Shown: positions 10,550-21,662, numbered from the stretch's first letter. The stretch is 64,000 bases of DNA from Cornus controversa (GCA_026545225.1 CM048848.1:21058806-21122805); one strand, 5' to 3'. The notes: generated by a model from the letters alone, not told the origin. A program made the numbers and translations.

Positions 10550-12320
10550 TTGTCATGGATTTGCCTAAATGGAGAGTTTTGAGAGAACCTTTGCCTCATT
10601 TGTCCAATACTTTCCAAACCCCTTCTCTAATTTTCCCACTACAACTTGAGCTCAAGCCTCTACCGGCTACACTCAAGTATGTTTTCTTGGGCGCTAATGA
10701 GACCCTTCCAGTCATTATTGCTTCCAATCTCACCAATGATCAAGAGATGGAACTTCTAAAAGTGCTAAAAGAGCACAAGGAAGCAATAGGATGGAGTGTG
10801 GTAGATCTTAAGGGAATAGATCCTTCTATTTGTATGCACCGCATACACTTGGAAGAGGATGCAAAGACCTCAAGAGAGGCACAACGTCGATTAAATCCAA
10901 ATATGAAGGACGTTGTAATGAAGGAGGTGGTGAAGTTACTAGATGCGGGAATCATTTACCCCATCTCAGATAGTAAGTGGGTTAGTCCCACTCAAGTGAT
11001 TCCTAAGAAGTCCGGTATTACGGTGCAACCAAATGATAAGGGTGAATTAGTTCCCCAACGCACCACCACGGGATGGAGAATTTGCATAGATTATAGGAAA
11101 CTAAATTCAGCAACTCGGAAAGAACACTTCCCTCTTCCATTTATTAATCAAATCTTAGAGAGATTAGCCAGTCAAAGTTTTTATTACTTCTTAAATGGAT
11201 ATTTTGGCTATAATCAGGTTGTTATAGACCCGAGGGACCAAGAGAAAACCACCTTTACATGTCCTTTTGGCACATTTGCTTATAGACGCATGCCCTTTGG
11301 GTTGTGCAATGCACCGACGACTTTTCAACGGTGTATGATGTCTATATTTTTGGATATGGTGGAAAATTTCTTGGAAGTGTTCATGAATGATTTTTCCGTG
11401 TTTGGGCCTTCATTTGAATCATGCCTCAAAAATCTATCCCGTGTTCTCACACGATGTCAAGAAACCAATCTAATCCTCAGTTGGGAAAAGAGCCATTTTA
11501 TGGTTCAAGAGGGTATTGTCCTAGGGCACATTGTGTCTAAGAGAGGAATCGAGGATGACAAAGCCAAGGTTGAACTTATTTCCAAACTTCCTCCACCATC
11601 AACGTGAGAGAGATTCGTTCATTCCTTGGGCATGCGGGCTTTTATCGCCGTTTCATCAAAGACTTTAGTAAGATCTCTCGGCCTTTGTGTCGCCTTCTTG
11701 AAAAAGAGTCTTGTTTTACCTTTGATGAAGCGTGCCTCAATGCTTTTAAAAAGCTCCGCACCATGCTTACAACCGCTCTAATTCTCATCCCTCCAAATTG
11801 GGCTCTCCCATTTGAGATCATGTGTGATGCATCCGATTATGTCATGGGTGCGATCTTAGGGCAACAAGTAGACAAATTGCCACCTGTTATCTACTATGCA
11901 AGTAAAACCCTTTTCGAGGCTCAAATCAATTATACCACAACGGAAAAGGAGTTGCTTGCGGTAGTATTTGCATTGGATAAATTTCAAGCTTATCTATTAG
12001 GTTCCAAGGTCATTGTCTATTCGGACCATGCTGCCCTCCGGCATCTTTTGGCCAAAAAGGACACTAAGCCTAGGTTGATCCGGTGGATACTCTTGCTGCA
12101 AGAGTTTAATTTTGAGATTAGAGACAAAAAGGGAACCGAAAATGTGGTGGCTGACCACCTCTCTAGAATTCTTGTTGAATCCCTCCATGACACCATTCCA
12201 GTTTGTGAAGCTTTCCCGAATGAACAACTCTTTGTAATTTCTCAAGAGAGTATCCCTTGGTATGCGGACATTATCAACTACTTGGCAACCGGTAAAATAC
12301 CGTCTTCTTGGACCAAGTAA
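10534..12320 (+). pseudogene. Reverse transcriptase and RNase H of the inner element, catalytic residues altered
   Basis: Reverse transcriptase is open from 10534 to 11607. RNase H is open in another frame from 11604 to 12320 and contains [10 protein letters not shown] and VVADHLSR. The fold-defining motifs are present (CIDYRKLN, TFAYRRMPFGLCNAP). Two catalytic Asp codons are Asn: motif A reads FLNGYFGYNQ (AAT at 11194-11196) and the active site reads FMNDFSVFG (AAT at 11396-11398). The outer copy has GAT at both. Both changes are G-to-A. A frame break near 11605 separates the domains, and TAA at 12318-12320 stands where the outer copy has CAA. The enzyme would be inactive even without the breaks. 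Confidence 0.88.
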
Positions 12321-13559
12321 GAGAAGGATCGGTTTTTCTCCCAATCACGATCATATTATTGGGACGATCCTCAATTATTCAAATATTACCCCAATCAAAT
12401 AATCTGAAAGTGTGTACCCAACAGTGAATTCCAAAGCATTCTTAAATTCTGTCATACACTTGCTTGTGGGGGACACATTAGTGCTAAGAAAACCGCAGCA
12501 AAAATTCTTCAATGCGGATTTTTCTGGCCAACACTTCATCGGGATGCATATTCATTTTATCGCTCGTGTGAGCGATGTCAGCGCCTTGGCGCGATGTCTC
12601 AGAAGGACATGATGCCTCTCAACCCTATTCTTATTGTTGAGATATTTGATGTGTGGGGCATTGACTTCATGGGACCTTTTCCACCCTCTACTGGTCATGA
12701 GTACATACTTGTGGCGGTGGACTACGTTTCTAAATGGATAGAGGTCGTTGCTACCAAAACCAATGACCACGCAGTCATGGTTAAGTTCATTCAAGTGAAT
12801 ATCTTTAGCCATTTTAGTACACTTCGGGCCCTCATCAATGACGGAGGTAAACATTTTTGTAACCGGTTCCTTCAAACCTTGCTTACCAAATACTCGGTCA
12901 TACACAAAGTAGCCACCCCATACCATCCTCAAACTAGTGGCCAAGTGGAACTATCCAATAGGGAGATTAAGAACATTCTTGAGAAAATAGTTCGGCCTGA
13001 TCGGAAAGATTGGTCATTGCGACTAAATGATGCATTATGGGCTTATCGAACTGCTTATAAGACTCCCATTGGAATGTCACCTTACCAGTTGGTTTATGGC
13101 AAAGCGTGCCATCTTCTGGTTGAATTGGAGCACAAGGCTATGTGGGCCACCAAAACTTTCAATTTTGACATGCAAATGGCCGGATCTAATCGAAAGCTTC
13201 AATTAAATGAATTGGAAGAATTGCGACATAACGCGTATAAGAACGCTAAAATCTATAAGGCAAATTCAAAAGCCTTTCATGATCATAATATTCGAGTCAA
13301 AACATTTTCTCCGGGCCAGAAAGTATGGTTGTACAACTCACGACTCCATTTGTTTCCCGGAAAACTTCGCTTCCGTTGGGATGGTCCATTTTTGGTTAAT
13401 TCTGTTACTCCCCACAAGGCGGTGGAATTGAAGGACTTGAAAGACAGATCATTGTTCAAAGTGAATGGGCAGCGCTTAAAATTGTGCGTGGATGACCAAG
13501 TTACCACGGAATACGTGGATGTCGTCACTTTGACGGATCATGTGTATTTTGACTCGTGA
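12321..13559 (+). pseudogene. Integrase of the inner element, largely open
   Basis: A zinc-binding segment (HTLACGGH to CERC) lies between 12446 and 12590, and an open stretch of 321 codons covers 12594-13559. The core keeps Asp in GIDFMGPF, Asp in LINDGG and Glu in SGQVEL, so the three catalytic residues are present. A C-terminal domain ends at FDS with TGA at 13557-13559 and shows no chromodomain. Upstream, stops at 12318-12320 and near 12404-12406 separate it from RNase H. It is the least damaged domain of this copy, but it could not be produced as part of an intact Pol. Confidence 0.87.
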
Positions 13560-13730
13560 GCCAATTCTGACGTTATGCCATAGACGTGTAAGGTGGCACG
13601 GCCATGGTAGCTATCATGCTTCCATGATGTCCCTCTAATCCAAAGTAAATTTTGTATCTAAGTAATTTTGTATCTAAGTCCCATAAGTCCAAGTCCATAA
13701 AGTATAAATCAAGCTGACTATTTTTTGAGC

Positions 13731-13980
13731 ATTTCGATTGATTGAGATCTTGGTCTCAATCGATCGAAATAATGCAGAGATGTTGGAGCCTTTTGCAAAG
13801 ATCAAAGTCCAGACAGGTGCTTTTCTTCAATGGCACTTTGATAGGTCCTTGATCAATCGACATTTCGATTGATCGAAGCAAGGATTTCGATTGATCGAGA
13901 CTTGATCTCAATTGATCGAAGTCAGGATTTTGATTGATAGAAATCTCGATTGATCGAGATGTGCATCTCGATCAATCGAG
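13731..13980 (+). repeat. Palindromic repeat array B (inner element, internal)
   Basis: About ten half-sites of TCGATTGATCGA or TCGATCAATCGA in both orientations over 250 bp, the same core as in this element's LTRs (6476-6571 and 17910-18026). It lies about 170 bp after the pol stop codon and about 30 bp before a TATA-like site, matching the placement of the outer element's internal array. Confidence 0.8.
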
Positions 13981-14008
13981 AATGACACGATGCCTGCACG
14001 TGAGCCAC

Positions 14009-14017
14009 TTATTTATT
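14009..14017 (+). promoter_or_regulatory. Candidate internal TATA-like site for the 3' ORF (inner element)
   Basis: TTATTTATT lies 28 bp after the array and just before a CT-rich leader. It aligns with TATAAAT of the outer copy (5406-5412). It is weaker than a consensus TATA box. The role is inferred. Confidence 0.3.
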
Positions 14018-14254
14018 CGAACTGTTGGGCTCCCTCTCATTTCTACGATTCTTCCCAAGACCATCCGACTTCCTCCTCTTCACTGAGAGATCCAAAGCTT
14101 CCCCGAGCGCCGTCCAACCCTTGTTCGATCATTCCTGACCATCCACTGTCGTTCGCTGTAGTCTGAGCTCTCCGCGTCTACGCGCACGTTCGTCTCTTCG
14201 CGACTGCATGTTGGGACTTCATCTTCTTGCACTGATCATCATCTTCACCTTGAG

Positions 14255-14698
14255 GTAAGTGATGCATGGCTATATTTTGCTTACTTTGCCGCCATTTTTG
14301 TTAGTTTCTCGACGTAATAAGCATAGACAGATGATGTTGGGTTGGAGTGGTTTGCATTCGCTATGTTCATAATAGGATCTTACGGGTTTCGGGGGTAGGA
14401 GTGCATGTATGGGTGAGATTTTGCATTATTTTTGTTTCAAATGCTTGATATACGGTTTGCAACCGCAACCCCATTATTTCGGTTGCATCCGCTTACGCTG
14501 CTTCGTTGAGAGCGAGATGAGAGACATATTCATATGGGTTGTTTTTGCTTCCTAGTACACCTCATCGAGTCGATTCGAGCATATCTTGGAAAGCATATGT
14601 CGGCACCATGGACTAGAACCTCCTTTTTAATTTTTATTCTTAGTTTAGTTTTCATTTTATTTTCTTTTTATTTACTTTAATTTTTGGAATAAGTGCAG
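14255..14698 (+). other. Intron-like interval in the leader of the 3' ORF (inner element)
   Basis: Donor GTAAGT begins at 14255 after a GC- and CT-rich leader (about 14030-14254). The acceptor GTGCAG ends at 14698, fourteen bases before the ATG. The T-rich run before the acceptor is typical of plant introns. The outer copy has the same arrangement. Confidence 0.5.
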
Positions 14699-14712
14699 AC
14701 TATTCCGGGTCG

Positions 14713-15939
14713 ATGGCGCGTGTGAAGAATGCTCCCGGTACTGTTAGAGATGTGCCCGGGCGAGCCTTCCAGACACGGAAGTTCCACCCTGAGCAGCGAT
14801 TTGAGCTGAGAGAGTACGAGATGCGTCCCGACTGCTCATAGGCTGTTGCAGAGCTCCGGCGGCGTCGCCTCGACCGATTATGTGTGCCACCCACCGATGT
14901 GGCGCACGAGCGCTTGGTGCAGGTCTTTTATGAGTGTATGACCTATTCCTGCACCGAGCCTAACACATTGGAGATGATCGTAGGTGGCACGATGATTACT
15001 ATCACACCGAGCCGGATCGCACAGATGCTCGGCATTCCTCACCAACAGCCTCCAGATATGGTTGACTAGGGTGGTCAGCCGATCTACCGGCCCGAGTTCC
15101 CAATGGACATGACCTTGTTCTCCATCGTGATGGACATGTGTGGCGGGGTGTTTACCACACCCAGTCACAACTGCATGTCCAAATCGATGTGCCCGAGTGT
15201 GTTATGGTTCTTGGACACCGTTCTCATCAAGAACACGTGTCCTTTGCAGCATGTGGCAGAGCACTGGGGCGACCTTCTCCGTTGCCTGTACGCCTTCCAC
15301 ACGGGTACTTGGTTTTCTGTCCCGTCGCTGATATGGGGGCAGCTGTTCAAAATTTGGGATGACCTTGTCAACAAGAGCATGAGGCGAGCAGCGAGTTGGC
15401 GGCTTCCCTTTCCATTCCTCGTCGCAGCCTTCCTCAGCCGTGCCAATATACCGGTCAATGATACTGACATCCAGCTGGCACCGCCCACCCGCTTCACACC
15501 TACTCAGTGGGAGCGGGTGAGGCGACACTTGGAACGACAGGACCACCATGGCGATCCACCAGATGACGTAGACATGGATGCCCCAGTGGAGATAGATGAG
15601 GGTGTGCCTGCAGAGGGTGAGGCATCTGATGAGGAGCTGGAGGATGATGAGATGGATATCACCGCAGAGCGGCATGAGATCCTGGCGACTGGCTACTCCT
15701 GTCTGGCAGTTGACGTTGAGCGTCTCCAGCAGGGTTTTGAGGAACATGTCCAGGTGACGCAGAGTCAGCTGGCAGGCATTAGGACGGACATTACGTCTCT
15801 GGCGCAGGGTCAGAGGGCAATTTTAGATGAGTTCCGGGCCTTACGGCAGGACCTGCAATTCCTGTTTGTCGGACGAGCTTCCACCTCCACCTCTACTCCA
15901 CCCACCGAGCCACCTCCACCACCACCCACCCTAAAGTAG
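14713..15939 (+). pseudogene. Athila-type 3' ORF (env position) of the inner element
   Basis: A single reading frame of 408 codons plus a stop runs from ATG at 14713 to TAG at 15937-15939, interrupted by two TAG codons (near 14839 and at 15067-15069). The second is CAG in the outer copy. The central part (VLWFLDTVLIK, FSVPSLIWGQ) resembles the domain often called putative plant transposon protein, found in the env-like position of Athila elements. The C-terminal third has an acidic stretch, a likely coiled coil (about 15690-15860) and a Pro-rich tail. No signal peptide, transmembrane span or furin-like site is apparent, so an envelope role is not supported. Function is unknown. Confidence 0.75.
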
Positions 15940-17711
15940 CGTTATCTATTCGAATTGTCTGTTTTACTTGCTGTTATTTTTCTTTCTTTGTTTTTGATAA
16001 GCCATGTTGGCCATGTTAGTTTTTGTATATTCCACATCCATGTACCCTTTGTACTGCAACTTATGTTCACATATATGGAATACAGTTATCCTTTCTTTTA
16101 TAACATATGTTTTATTTCCTGTCTTTAATTTTACTTTCTGCCAATATCTCTGCTCTCTATACTTTGACTATGTATGTAGTACCACTTGCCTAATTGTTAT
16201 ATGCGATTCAGTTGATGATTTCCATTTATTACCGCCTGGTTTCAATTCCCAATACTGTTGAGATTGCTTCAACGTAGTATGGCGTTAATAAAGAAAGGCA
16301 GCCCCTTTGCATGCTATATGTTAGCGTGCCTGGATAGTCAATATCTTATCGCATAGACCTCTTAGTCAATTGGGAAACACCAGTTCAGAGCCTTGGATGT
16401 GTAGTGATCTTGGCATTGTCCTCTTGTACATGATTCTTTTATTATGTTCTTTTCATGTACTTTTTGTTCCTTTTAATGCTCATGGTATCCAGTTGGTGTT
16501 CCGTGCAGGTTTTTCTCATTTGCAGGATGACCGCTCATGTTGGAATGCCATTTTTGTCACGTTCTACAGTCCCGGTAAATTCTTTCCTTGTTCTTCTTGT
16601 CCAAACATTGAGGACAATGTTGCGTCTAAGTTTGGGTGTGCGGTATGCTATACCACTTGCATATGCATGCAATGTTCAGTCTTTGTATTGATTGTCATTG
16701 TAGAGCAGTTTTTTTTTTCTTTTTCGTGATATTTTTGCATGCTTGCTATGATGTCTTGCTTTTTAAAAGAAGATCATTCAAATAAATATCCGAGGTAAAT
16801 GCAGCAGGTAGTTAAGAACTTTAACATTGTAAATACCCGCACTTTTGCAAGCTATGTAATAGGCTAGAACAGTCCACATTTTTGTTCAAATATGAATATG
16901 TACGGTTCTTGTCCTGAATTTGTCCTTAACCACACAAATTCGCACACATGCAATTTTAAATGGTGGGGTATAAGTCTGATGGAGAATTTTGTAAATTTCT
17001 GTTTTTATTTGAACAACTTAAAGAATGAGTTCTTCCGGTTGTTGTAAAAAAAAAATAATATAAAATAAATGCAATAAGCCTTCTCACTCAATAAACCGGA
17101 TCTCTATGCCTCAAAGCAGGGAGTATTCGTGTATAAGTGTGCAAGGTTGAGCAATAATAAGTGGGTGGCTTGTTTAAGCTCATCGCCTTGTAAGCTCGGT
17201 TATTAAGTCCGAGGGGTGTTTCTAAAACCAATTGGTTTGGGAGTCATTGGCCCAATGCCGCTACATGGGCTTACAAGAAAGCAAAAAGAGCTAAGCATTG
17301 CACGGTCATCCGCACATGAGCATTCATGTATGTTTTGCAGTAATGAACAGCAATGTCGAACCGTTTCAATGAGTTTTTCTTTTAAAAATAAATTTGTTCT
17401 TATTTTTCTCCAAATATGACAAAGCCACGCGTTAGAATGCATGTTCACTTTTCAAAGAGGATTTTGGGGTTGGAATTAGTATGTTGGTTCGGACTGGCCA
17501 TTATGTGGGGACTGTCATCTATTTGTAGTTTGTGAAAGTCCATTTTTTGCTAATGACCGCATAGTTCTGTAATACTTGTTGCATTTGCCAAATGTGAAAT
17601 GAACGGATAATCATCCTTTATCTAGTTGATGACTGAGCATGATTCAATTTTTGTATAAGCTAGTTAAATTCATTTTTGTTGCATTGCATTGCTAAGGGAT
17701 TAGCAATGTGT
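15940..17711 (+). other. Long 3' noncoding region of the inner element
   Basis: No credible gene. About 1.8 kb of T-rich DNA, homologous along its length to 20093-21649 of the outer copy, separates the 3' ORF from the polypurine tract. It holds an internal hairpin plus tract at 16605-16638. Short ORFs here (16004-16261, 16370-16729) are not conserved as protein between copies. Confidence 0.7.
16605..16638 (+). other. Internal hairpin and polypurine-tract-like module (inner element)
   Basis: The stem ACATTG/CAATGT with loop AGGA (16605-16620) is followed by AAGTTTGGGTG (16628-16638). The outer copy has CATTG/CAATG then AGTTTGGGGGTG at 20545-20579. It resembles the real tract before the 3' LTR but lies about 1.1 kb upstream. 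Confidence 0.55.
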
Positions 17712-17724
17712 AAGTTTGGGGGTG
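17687..17724 (+). other. Hairpin and polypurine tract before the inner 3' LTR
   Basis: A perfect 9-bp stem CATTGCTAA/TTAGCAATG with a GGGA loop (17687-17708) sits three bases before AAGTTTGGGGGTG (17712-17724), which abuts the LTR start TGATAAG. The G-rich tract would prime plus-strand DNA synthesis. Confidence 0.8.
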
Positions 17725-19138
17725 TGATAAGAGTTCAATACTATGTATTTGAACCCTCTTTATTGCATATGTTAGTCCCGTTATTGCGTTTACCGATATA
17801 CGTTTACGATATTTTTGTGTTTTTGATGTATTACAGGTTTGGTAGTAAAAGGAGAAAGGTTTGAGGCCATTTGCAGTTGATGAGCTAAATTCAGAATTAA
17901 AGCTAAGGCATCTCGATCAATCGAGATGTTGATCTCGATCAATCGAGATCTCGATTGATCGAGACTTGATTTCGATTGATCGAAATCTCGATCAATTGAG
18001 ATTCCAATTTCGATTGATCGAGATTCTGCAGACCCACTTGCCCACTTGCTCACCTGCTCTTCCCACTTGCAACAAAATCCCCCTTTTTGCATGACTTAGA
18101 GGGATTGTCTGACTTGAACAAGACATTTGGAGACATTCTTGATATAGTTGGTATATATATTGATATATATATATATTTATGGTGGGCCCCAAGGTTAAAA
18201 AAAGAGGTCATAAATCACACAAAGAAGCCATTCTCTCATATCTCTCATACACATCAGACATACACATAGAGAGACATTCGGGAGAGGAGAAGAAGCAGCT
18301 GAACCAGACCTTGAAGCTTCATTTTCTCCATCAATGGAAGAGTGTAAGGCTGCCATGAGCAACTAACTTCTCTACTAGGGTGTGGGTGAAGCCCCTAGCC
18401 ATGTAAACTTGTTCATTTTTGTAGCATTTTGGGATTTGTATTTAAATGTTGATTATTTAGTCTAGTGACAATGTACACTTATACATTTCTTATATATATT
18501 CATTTGATATTGGTTTTATTCTTGTCTTAGAGTAGAATCTATCTTGTGAATGCACAACATTTGCATATTTCACAAGAATTGCAAATGATGGCTAAGTAAT
18601 GGTGTTTAAATGAATGTGTTGTTCTTGCTTGTATAAACCATGCCAAGATAACGTAATTTGGATGCATGTAGGTTCACTTAGAGAGTAGGGTAATTAGTTA
18701 GGTTGAAGAACTATGCTTGTTGAAGATGGATTATGATAGGTTTGCACACACATTAATCTTTTGATATGTCATTGAGGTCACAAGCCTAATGACATTGTTA
18801 GGAATTTAATTTATGAATCCCAAGCTTGCTACACTTGTGAACATGTGAATGGCTAGTGGTGGAAACCACCCCTAGTTCTCTCTCCCAACTTTTAACTCTT
18901 TAAATTTATTATTTTTATATTTTATGCAATAGTTTTAAACCAAAATTCAAAACCTTATTTTTAGAATTAAAGTGGAATTAATCTTTCTTTAAGACAATTA
19001 CGACTAGTCCTCGTGGGATCGATACCCTCTATATAGAACCGTATCTACAAAGATTCGTGCTCTTGCGAGTGGTTAAATTATATTTTGAAAAAGGGGCAAA
19101 AATAAGCTTACAATTATAATTCAAGTTTAGCCACATCA
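17725..19138 (+). repeat. 3' LTR of the inner Athila-like element
   Basis: Begins TGATAAG and ends CCACATCA, followed by the duplicated target ACTAC (19139-19143). It is 1414 bp against 1390 bp for the 5' LTR; most of the difference is an extra palindromic unit. Differences are densest in the first 120 bp and in the array, and rare afterwards. Confidence 0.95.
17910..18026 (+). repeat. Palindromic repeat array B (inner element, 3' LTR)
   Basis: Units of TCGATCAATCGA and TCGATTGATCGA alternate across about 115 bp. It carries about 20 bp more than the 5' LTR copy, so unit number has changed since insertion. Confidence 0.8.
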
Positions 19139-20092
19139 ACTACGATCACCATCACGGCGAGTCGGATAGCCCAGCTCATAGGCTGCCCACACCTACAGCC
19201 TCCGGACATGGTCGACCAGGATGGTCATCTACTCTTCAGGGAGTCCCTCCCGTCTGACACTACCATTTTCTCTATGGTCATGGATATGTGCAATGGGGAG
19301 TTTACCACCCCCAATCAGAATTGCACAAGCAAATCCATGTGCCTGACGGACTTATGGTTCTTGGATACCGTCCTTATCAAGAACGCATGTCCTCTCGGAC
19401 ATGTGGCGGAGAGACGGGGTGACCTTCTTCGCTGCTTATACGCAGCTCATACTGGCACATGGTTTTCTGTCCCATCGCTCATTTGGGGGCAGATGTATAA
19501 AGTGTGGGATGGTCTTATCCGGAAGACGAACAGGTGAGCTGCTACTTGGCAGCTGCCGTTCCCCTACTTGGTCACTGCCTTTCTTAGGGAGGCCAATATC
19601 CCTGTCAGTTCTACTGACATTCAGATCGGACTGCCTCCCCATTTCCAGCACACTCACTGGGTCTGGGTCCGTAGGCATCTGGAGCGCCAGCAGCGTCAGG
19701 GGTAGGAGCGTGAGGACATGGACATGAATGATCCTCTTGCATTGGCAGAGGAGGATGAGCCTAGAGAGAGTGAGCCCTCGGATGAGGAGGAGGAGGAGGA
19801 TTCGACCGGTCTGAGCCATGAGCAGTTTGATATACTGGCCACCGGATACTCCTGCTTGGCGACAGATGTAGAGAGGCTGCAGTAGGGTTTTGACGAGCAC
19901 GTCCGGCTAACTCAGAGCCAGATGACTGCCATGAGAGGGGATATTACATCTCTGACTCAGGGTCAGAGAACATTGATTGATGAGTTTCGGTCGTTCCGAC
20001 AAGACCTCCAGACTCAGTTGCATGGCCCGGCAGCCGCTTCAACTTCTGCACCACCCACCAAGCCCCCTCCACCACCACCCACCCTAGATTAG
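19139..20092 (+). pseudogene. 3' part of the Athila-type 3' ORF (outer element)
   Basis: Continues the ORF cut at 6291. Reading on from the duplicated ACTAC matches the inner copy through TITASRIAQ, LWFLDTVLIKN and FSVPSLIWGQ to a Pro-rich C-terminus ending at TAG (20090-20092). Stops occur near 19535 (TGA, where the inner copy has CGA), near 19702 (TAG) and near 19882 (TAG, where the inner copy has CAG). The acidic region (about 19740-19810) and the likely coiled coil are present as in the inner copy. Together with 6011-6291 this forms one decayed ORF. Confidence 0.75.
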
Positions 20093-21624
20093 TTTAGCAT
20101 TTTTCTATTTTATTTTTAATTTTTAGTTTTGTATTTATTTTCAGTGGGCCTTGTAGGCCATGTCTTCGGATCTTTATATGTATTCCATCATTTCACTTTG
20201 TACTGAACATGTTTTGCACATTTATGGAATATAGTTTTGTTTTAATTATACTTTTTATTCACTGTATGTCTTTTACATTTGGCATCGCTACTGCTATCTC
20301 CAATGCTCTGACTATGAAGCGTCAAGATGCCAAACATCATAAACTTGCAAAGAAATCAATGTGGATGCATAATTATTTTATCTTTGTACTTTTATTTACT
20401 TTTTGTTCCCCATAATGCTTGTGGTATACCGTTGATGATCCATACAGGTTTTGATACTCATGTGGACCACTGCTCGTGATTGACTGCTGTTTCTATCCAC
20501 AACCACATTCCCAGTAATTTCGTTCCTTTCTCTTCTTTTCAAATCATTGAGGACAATGTTTGAATTTAGTTTGGGGGTGTGCGGTATACCACATGCATAT
20601 GCTTGCAACTGTTCAATTCTTTTGTGCTTATTAACGTTGTAATGCATTTTTTGGTGCATTTTGGCCATGATGTCATACTTCTTAAGGGAAGGCCATCCTA
20701 ATAAATATTCGAGGCAAATGCAGCAAGTAATTAGGAGCTTTGGACATTGTAAATACCTGCACTTTTGCAAGTTATGTATTAGGTTAGAATGGTCCACATT
20801 TTTGTTCAATCATGAATATGGTGCAGTTCTTACCCTAAATTTGTCCTTAATAGCACAAACTAGCACACATGCATTTTAAGATGTGGGGTATAAGTCTGAT
20901 GGAAAATCTTGAAAATTTCTATTTTTATTTGAACAACTTAGAGAATGAGTCTTCTGGTTGTTTGCAACAAAAAAAAAAAAAAAAAAAAAAGAAAAATTTG
21001 TGCAATAAGCCTTCTCACTCAATAAACCGGGTCTCTGTACCTCATAAAGCATAGAGTATTCGCGTATAAGTGTGTAAGGTTGATCCTTAATGAAGCAGGT
21101 GGCTTGTTTAAGCTCATCACCTTGGAAGCTCGACTATTAAGTCTTAAGGGTGTCTTTTCACCTAATGCCCTAAAACCATTGGTTTGGGAGTCATTGACCC
21201 AACACCGCTACATGGGCTTTCAAGAAAGCAAAAAGAGTTTAAATATTGCACAGTCACTAGCACACAAGCATTCATGCATGCTTCACGGTAATAAACCACA
21301 GTGTCACGCTTTCTATGAGTTTTTCTTCTAAAAACAGATGTGTTCTTGTATTCTCCAAATATGATGATAAGCCACACATTATAATAGATGTTCACTCTTC
21401 AAAGAGGATTTTAGGGTCGGCGTTGATATATTTATTTAAACTAACCATTATGTGGGGACTATCATCTAACTCTAGTTTGCAAAGGTTCATTTTTGTTAAA
21501 TGTCCACATAGCTCCATAATACTTGTTGCATTTGTCGGTTACGAGATGAATGGGAAATCATCCCTTATCTAGTTAATGACTAATAAGTGATCCATTTTTG
21601 CATAAGTTAGATCATTTTATTTTG
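20093..21624 (+). other. Long 3' noncoding region of the outer element
   Basis: Homologous to 15940-17686. No credible gene. It contains an internal hairpin plus polypurine-like module at 20545-20579 (CATTG, AGGA loop, CAATG, then AGTTTGGGGGTG) and an A-rich run near 20970-20990 that is expanded relative to the inner copy. Confidence 0.7.
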
Positions 21625-21662
21625 CATTGCTAAGGGACTAGCAATATGTAAGTTTGGGGGTG
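21625..21662 (+). other. Hairpin and polypurine tract before the outer 3' LTR
   Basis: Stem ATTGCTA/TAGCAAT (21626-21645), then AAGTTTGGGGGTG at 21650-21662 directly before TGATAAG. This is the same design as at 17687-17724, with one stem pair lost on each side. Confidence 0.75.

Larger units (their letters stand above)
6292..19138 (+). mobile_element. Inner Athila-like Ty3/gypsy retrotransposon with both LTRs and target duplication
   Basis: Two direct LTRs (6292-7681 and 17725-19138) begin TGATAAG and end CCACATCA. The element is flanked by ACTAC on both sides (6287-6291 and 19139-19143), a 5-bp duplication as expected for Ty3/gypsy integration. A tRNA-Asp-type primer binding site follows the 5' LTR and a polypurine tract precedes the 3' LTR. 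Length is 12,847 bp. By eye the LTRs differ at about 30 positions plus a roughly 20-bp indel in the palindromic array, so insertion was fairly recent on an evolutionary scale. All protein domains have stops or frameshifts, so it is not autonomous. Confidence 0.95.

Noticed and set aside
15103..15939. A retroviral-type envelope protein in the inner element
   Set aside because: No signal peptide, transmembrane segment or cleavage site is seen. The sequence is acidic and coiled-coil-like and fits the plant retroelement 3' ORF family.
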